Positions 60,352 through 64,000 of a stretch of DNA of 64,000 bases are shown in pieces (within the stretch, counting starts at the first letter, position 1; each line of letters starts with the position of its first letter). The position numbers were made by a program, and so were the translations under genes. This DNA is from Phascolomyces articulosus. Lineage: Eukaryota; Mucoromycota; Mucoromycetes; Mucorales; Lichtheimiaceae. The stretch lies in contig JAIXMP010000007.1 in the NCBI GenBank assembly GCA_025677815.1, positions 186,001-250,000 on the forward strand, read 5' to 3'. A model generated the notes under the pieces. The model saw only the letters and a program-made list of their open reading frames with translations, was not told the origin of the DNA and did no database searches.

Positions 60352-61234
60352 CAATAGCTAGCAAAAGCACATATAATTATATCGTATTTCATGAAAAAAT
60401 ATTTAAAGTTATGTTATAATGTACAAATAATGTAAGACAAATATAGTGTGATTTTTTTATTTTTTTATTTTTGATGAATTGAAATTCACTGGATTGTCGT
60501 GGATATTGTTGTGTTCATCAATGGTGATTTTTAGATACTATATAGGCCTTGCTAGAATATAAAGATAAGCAATAAAAATATATGAAAGTGAAAAAATGAA
60601 GGGTGAAAAAATCAAGATATAAAAAACTACCACGAATTGTTGATGCGAGGATGCATCATAAACAATATGTAAATCTTTCAGTAATTGTAACCAAAATAAA
60701 CTTGATATTGTATTGAATAATATTTTCTGAAAAAGTAGATCACGTACTTTGGACAAAAAAGGTCGGGTTGTGTCCAGTAATAGACACTTTGTTCAGTTAT
60801 AGACATTTCTTATAATTCTCATTAAAAAATAAACAATTGTTACAGAAAAAACTTTATCATGATTTTAGGCGGTAATTATCGTTTTTTAATAGATAAACAA
60901 ACCATTGTGATTTTACCCATCTATAATATTTAAGGGCTGTGTGGAGCAATAACTGTATAATCCGTTCAATAATTAATATCCAAGCTATGATGAGCTTTGA
61001 TAAACTGCAGAAATAATACATAAGTATTAGATTAGTTCAAAGATCATATCTCGTAGTAATGATAGAAATATGTACAAAAATCATACCTGAAAAAAGAGCA
61101 AAATATTATCGATATAACTACTCATCTATTAATTATGATCGAACTTTTTTTTTTTATAAAAAAGGGAATATAATATATTTTTTTTGAGTTTATTTAAATC
61201 AAATGAACCAAAAAATGAATGCATTTTTTTTAAA
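60352..61234. other. Intergenic region with a possible transposon fragment
   Basis: A minus-strand open stretch at 60,538-60,756 includes VRDLLFQKILFNT and DLHIVYDASSHQQFVV. Immediately beside it (60,764-60,812) is the repeat-like sequence GTGTCCAGTAATAGACAC. The combination looks like a small piece of a cut-and-paste transposon, but neither a second end nor a target duplication was found. The rest is AT-rich and featureless. Confidence 0.35.
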
Positions 61235-62790
<1,556 letters not shown>

Positions 62791-63385
62791 TTTGAAGTGA
62801 AAAGTTTATAGCTGAAGAAAAAAGAAAGCAACGAAATCTTGTTCACAGGTTCCACGACCTGATAATCCAGCCCAATTCTTTGGTTTTCTGGATCTTTCTA
62901 CTTGACCGGCGGATTAATTTGGCAGCTACAAAACACAATATAATCCAGATATCAGCAGGCTATCTTTTCAGATTTACTGACTATTACAGTCCTTTCTTCC
63001 TTTCAATGGAACGTTTCAATACATTTACTGTTTGAAAGTATAAAATTGAAGCAGTGAATCCATTTTCAGGTTTTCTGAAAGAAAATCCTGAATATCAATA
63101 CTGCGTTGCTATCATACTTTTTCAGTGTGACCAGTATAATGTTAATATATCGCCTAAGACATGGTTATCGTATAACAACAGCATAACTTGATAAAATGTG
63201 TTTTTCATTATATAGAAAAGCTGGTTGGAATATAATCTACCATTGTTAAAAAGTAGTAGAGACGAGGTTTCTTTCAAATGTATCCTGTTGTTATGCTCTA
63301 ACTTTCTTGACCCAGACAGCTAAATTTACCAGCTTCCACAGCTATAAGATTCTGTCTCTGTTTCATATTTTTAAATAAAATAAAT
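62791..63385. promoter_or_regulatory. Shared upstream region of CYP40 and PIH1 (head-to-head)
   Basis: 595 bp separates the two start codons and contains no other gene. An imperfect hairpin (CAGGTTTTCT paired with AGAAAATCCTG) lies at about 63,068-63,092. No canonical heat-shock element was found. The arrangement allows a bidirectional promoter, which is an inference. Confidence 0.5.
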
Positions 63386-64000
63386 ATGCCATTGCTTGAA
63401 CCTGATCAACCTGACAAAAAAAGCCCATTTTTATTCACTGAAACAACAAGAGACAATCAATCCGAGGATTTCCACTCACTGTCAAAAGAAGAGCAAGATG
63501 TCTTGCTTGATCACGTCGCGTCCGAATTTGCCAATGATCCTCAAGCAATGGAACGACTTGCAGCCAAATTCTTACAAGAAGTGACACCTAATGATTTCAA
63601 TACTGTTGCTGTTCAACCGCAACCTGGATTTGTCTGTAAAACCAAAGTAGAGCAATCAAAGACAAAAAAGCACAAGGCGGGCACAAAAGTATATATTAAT
63701 ATCTGTCACGCAGACGCCATTCCAAAACCCCCCGTTGCCAACGAAAATGAAATTCAAAAAGCTTTGAATGCAAATCCGGCAGCAACGTACCGTGTACCAC
63801 TTAGTATGGGTCAGACGCGTCATGAAGACAATTCTTGTAAGTGGTATATTGAATTATTTCCGTTGTTATAAGATGGTCCTAATAATTTTAGTGTTATATC
63901 TATAGTGATTATGGATGCTTGTATACACACACAACCATATTTGCGTGCAGAACGCGATTTGGATTTTCGATTGTATATCATTGAGTTGGCTATTGAATTT
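63386..64000 (+). CDS. PIH1: PIH1-domain protein (R2TP complex subunit), 3' truncated by window edge
   Basis: Predicted Pih1/PIH1D1-type adaptor that links Hsp90 (through Tah1/RPAP3) to Rvb1/Rvb2 for assembly of snoRNPs, RNA polymerases and PIKK kinases. Exon 1 is 63386-63836 and an intron ends at 63905. Exon 2 continues to the window edge in frame (reading LIMDACIHTQPYLRAERD then FRLYIIELAIEF). The N-terminus has a helical stretch (LSKEEQDVLLDHVASEFAND) followed by the PIH core: PGFVCKTKVEQSK, GTKVYINICHADAIPKPPV, and YRVPLSMGQTRHEDNS. These match the conserved phosphopeptide-binding N-terminal domain. The C-terminal CS domain, if present, lies outside. The start is ATG at 63386. Confidence 0.85.

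Noticed and set aside
62995..63020. Heat-shock-element-like TTC...GAA...TTC arrangement between CYP40 and PIH1
   Set aside because: Spacings between the TTC/GAA units are three and four bases instead of the canonical two.

Overview
This window is nuclear DNA from a filamentous fungus, most likely an early-diverging Mucoromycota species (Mucorales-like). The evidence is an AT-rich sequence (about 30% GC by eye), genes broken by many short GT-AG introns (about 50-150 bp), Asn/Gln/Ser-rich low-complexity protein segments, and a fungal-type gene set. The species cannot be named from sequence alone.

Layout. 1-701: 3' end of a ubiquitin-specific protease gene. 702-3187: intergenic with a GC-richer remnant. 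3191-5950: a complete but damaged PIF/Harbinger DNA transposon with terminal inverted repeats, a TAA target duplication, a Myb/SANT-like gene (+) and a DDE transposase gene (-). 5954-9860: mostly non-coding with a decayed gene at about 8.1-9.77 kb. 9862-12312 (-): Gid1/RanBP9-type scaffold of the GID/CTLH ubiquitin ligase. 15821-20236 (-): Bem3-type PX-PH-RhoGAP protein. 21579-22743 (-): Gir2/RWDD1-type RWD protein. 28535-29999 (-): bHLH-leucine zipper transcription factor. 30000-41156: an 11-kb gene desert. 41157-44882 (+): CM1-motif coiled-coil protein that should recruit gamma-tubulin complexes. 45844-48266 (+): pyruvate kinase in eight exons. 50124-55960 (-): two adjacent decayed genes, one split by three solo LTRs. 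57112-57185: tRNA-Asn(GTT). 57881-58309: a fourth solo LTR. 59428-60351 (+): intronless VC0807-like membrane protein. 61235-62790 (-): cyclophilin-40. 63386-end (+): PIH1, truncated by the window edge.

The intact genes are mostly housekeeping: protein turnover (USP, GID), Rho/Cdc42 polarity control, translation-linked GTPase regulation, microtubule nucleation, glycolysis and Hsp90 co-chaperones. Cyclophilin-40 and PIH1 sit head to head and both serve Hsp90.

The least expected signal is at 50-56 kb. Two neighbouring genes keep reading frame and splice sites, and the exon sums are multiples of three once the LTR insertions are subtracted. They nevertheless carry about 18 and 9 in-frame stops. 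Every stop could arise by C-to-T change of CAA, CAG or CGA, which suggests a transition-driven (RIP-like or cytosine-deamination) decay. Four LTR-type insertions of two families, each with a perfect 5-bp target duplication, lie in or near these genes.

Exon boundaries were placed by hand from GT/AG sites, frame continuity and family motifs. For every complete gene the exon lengths add up to a multiple of three.
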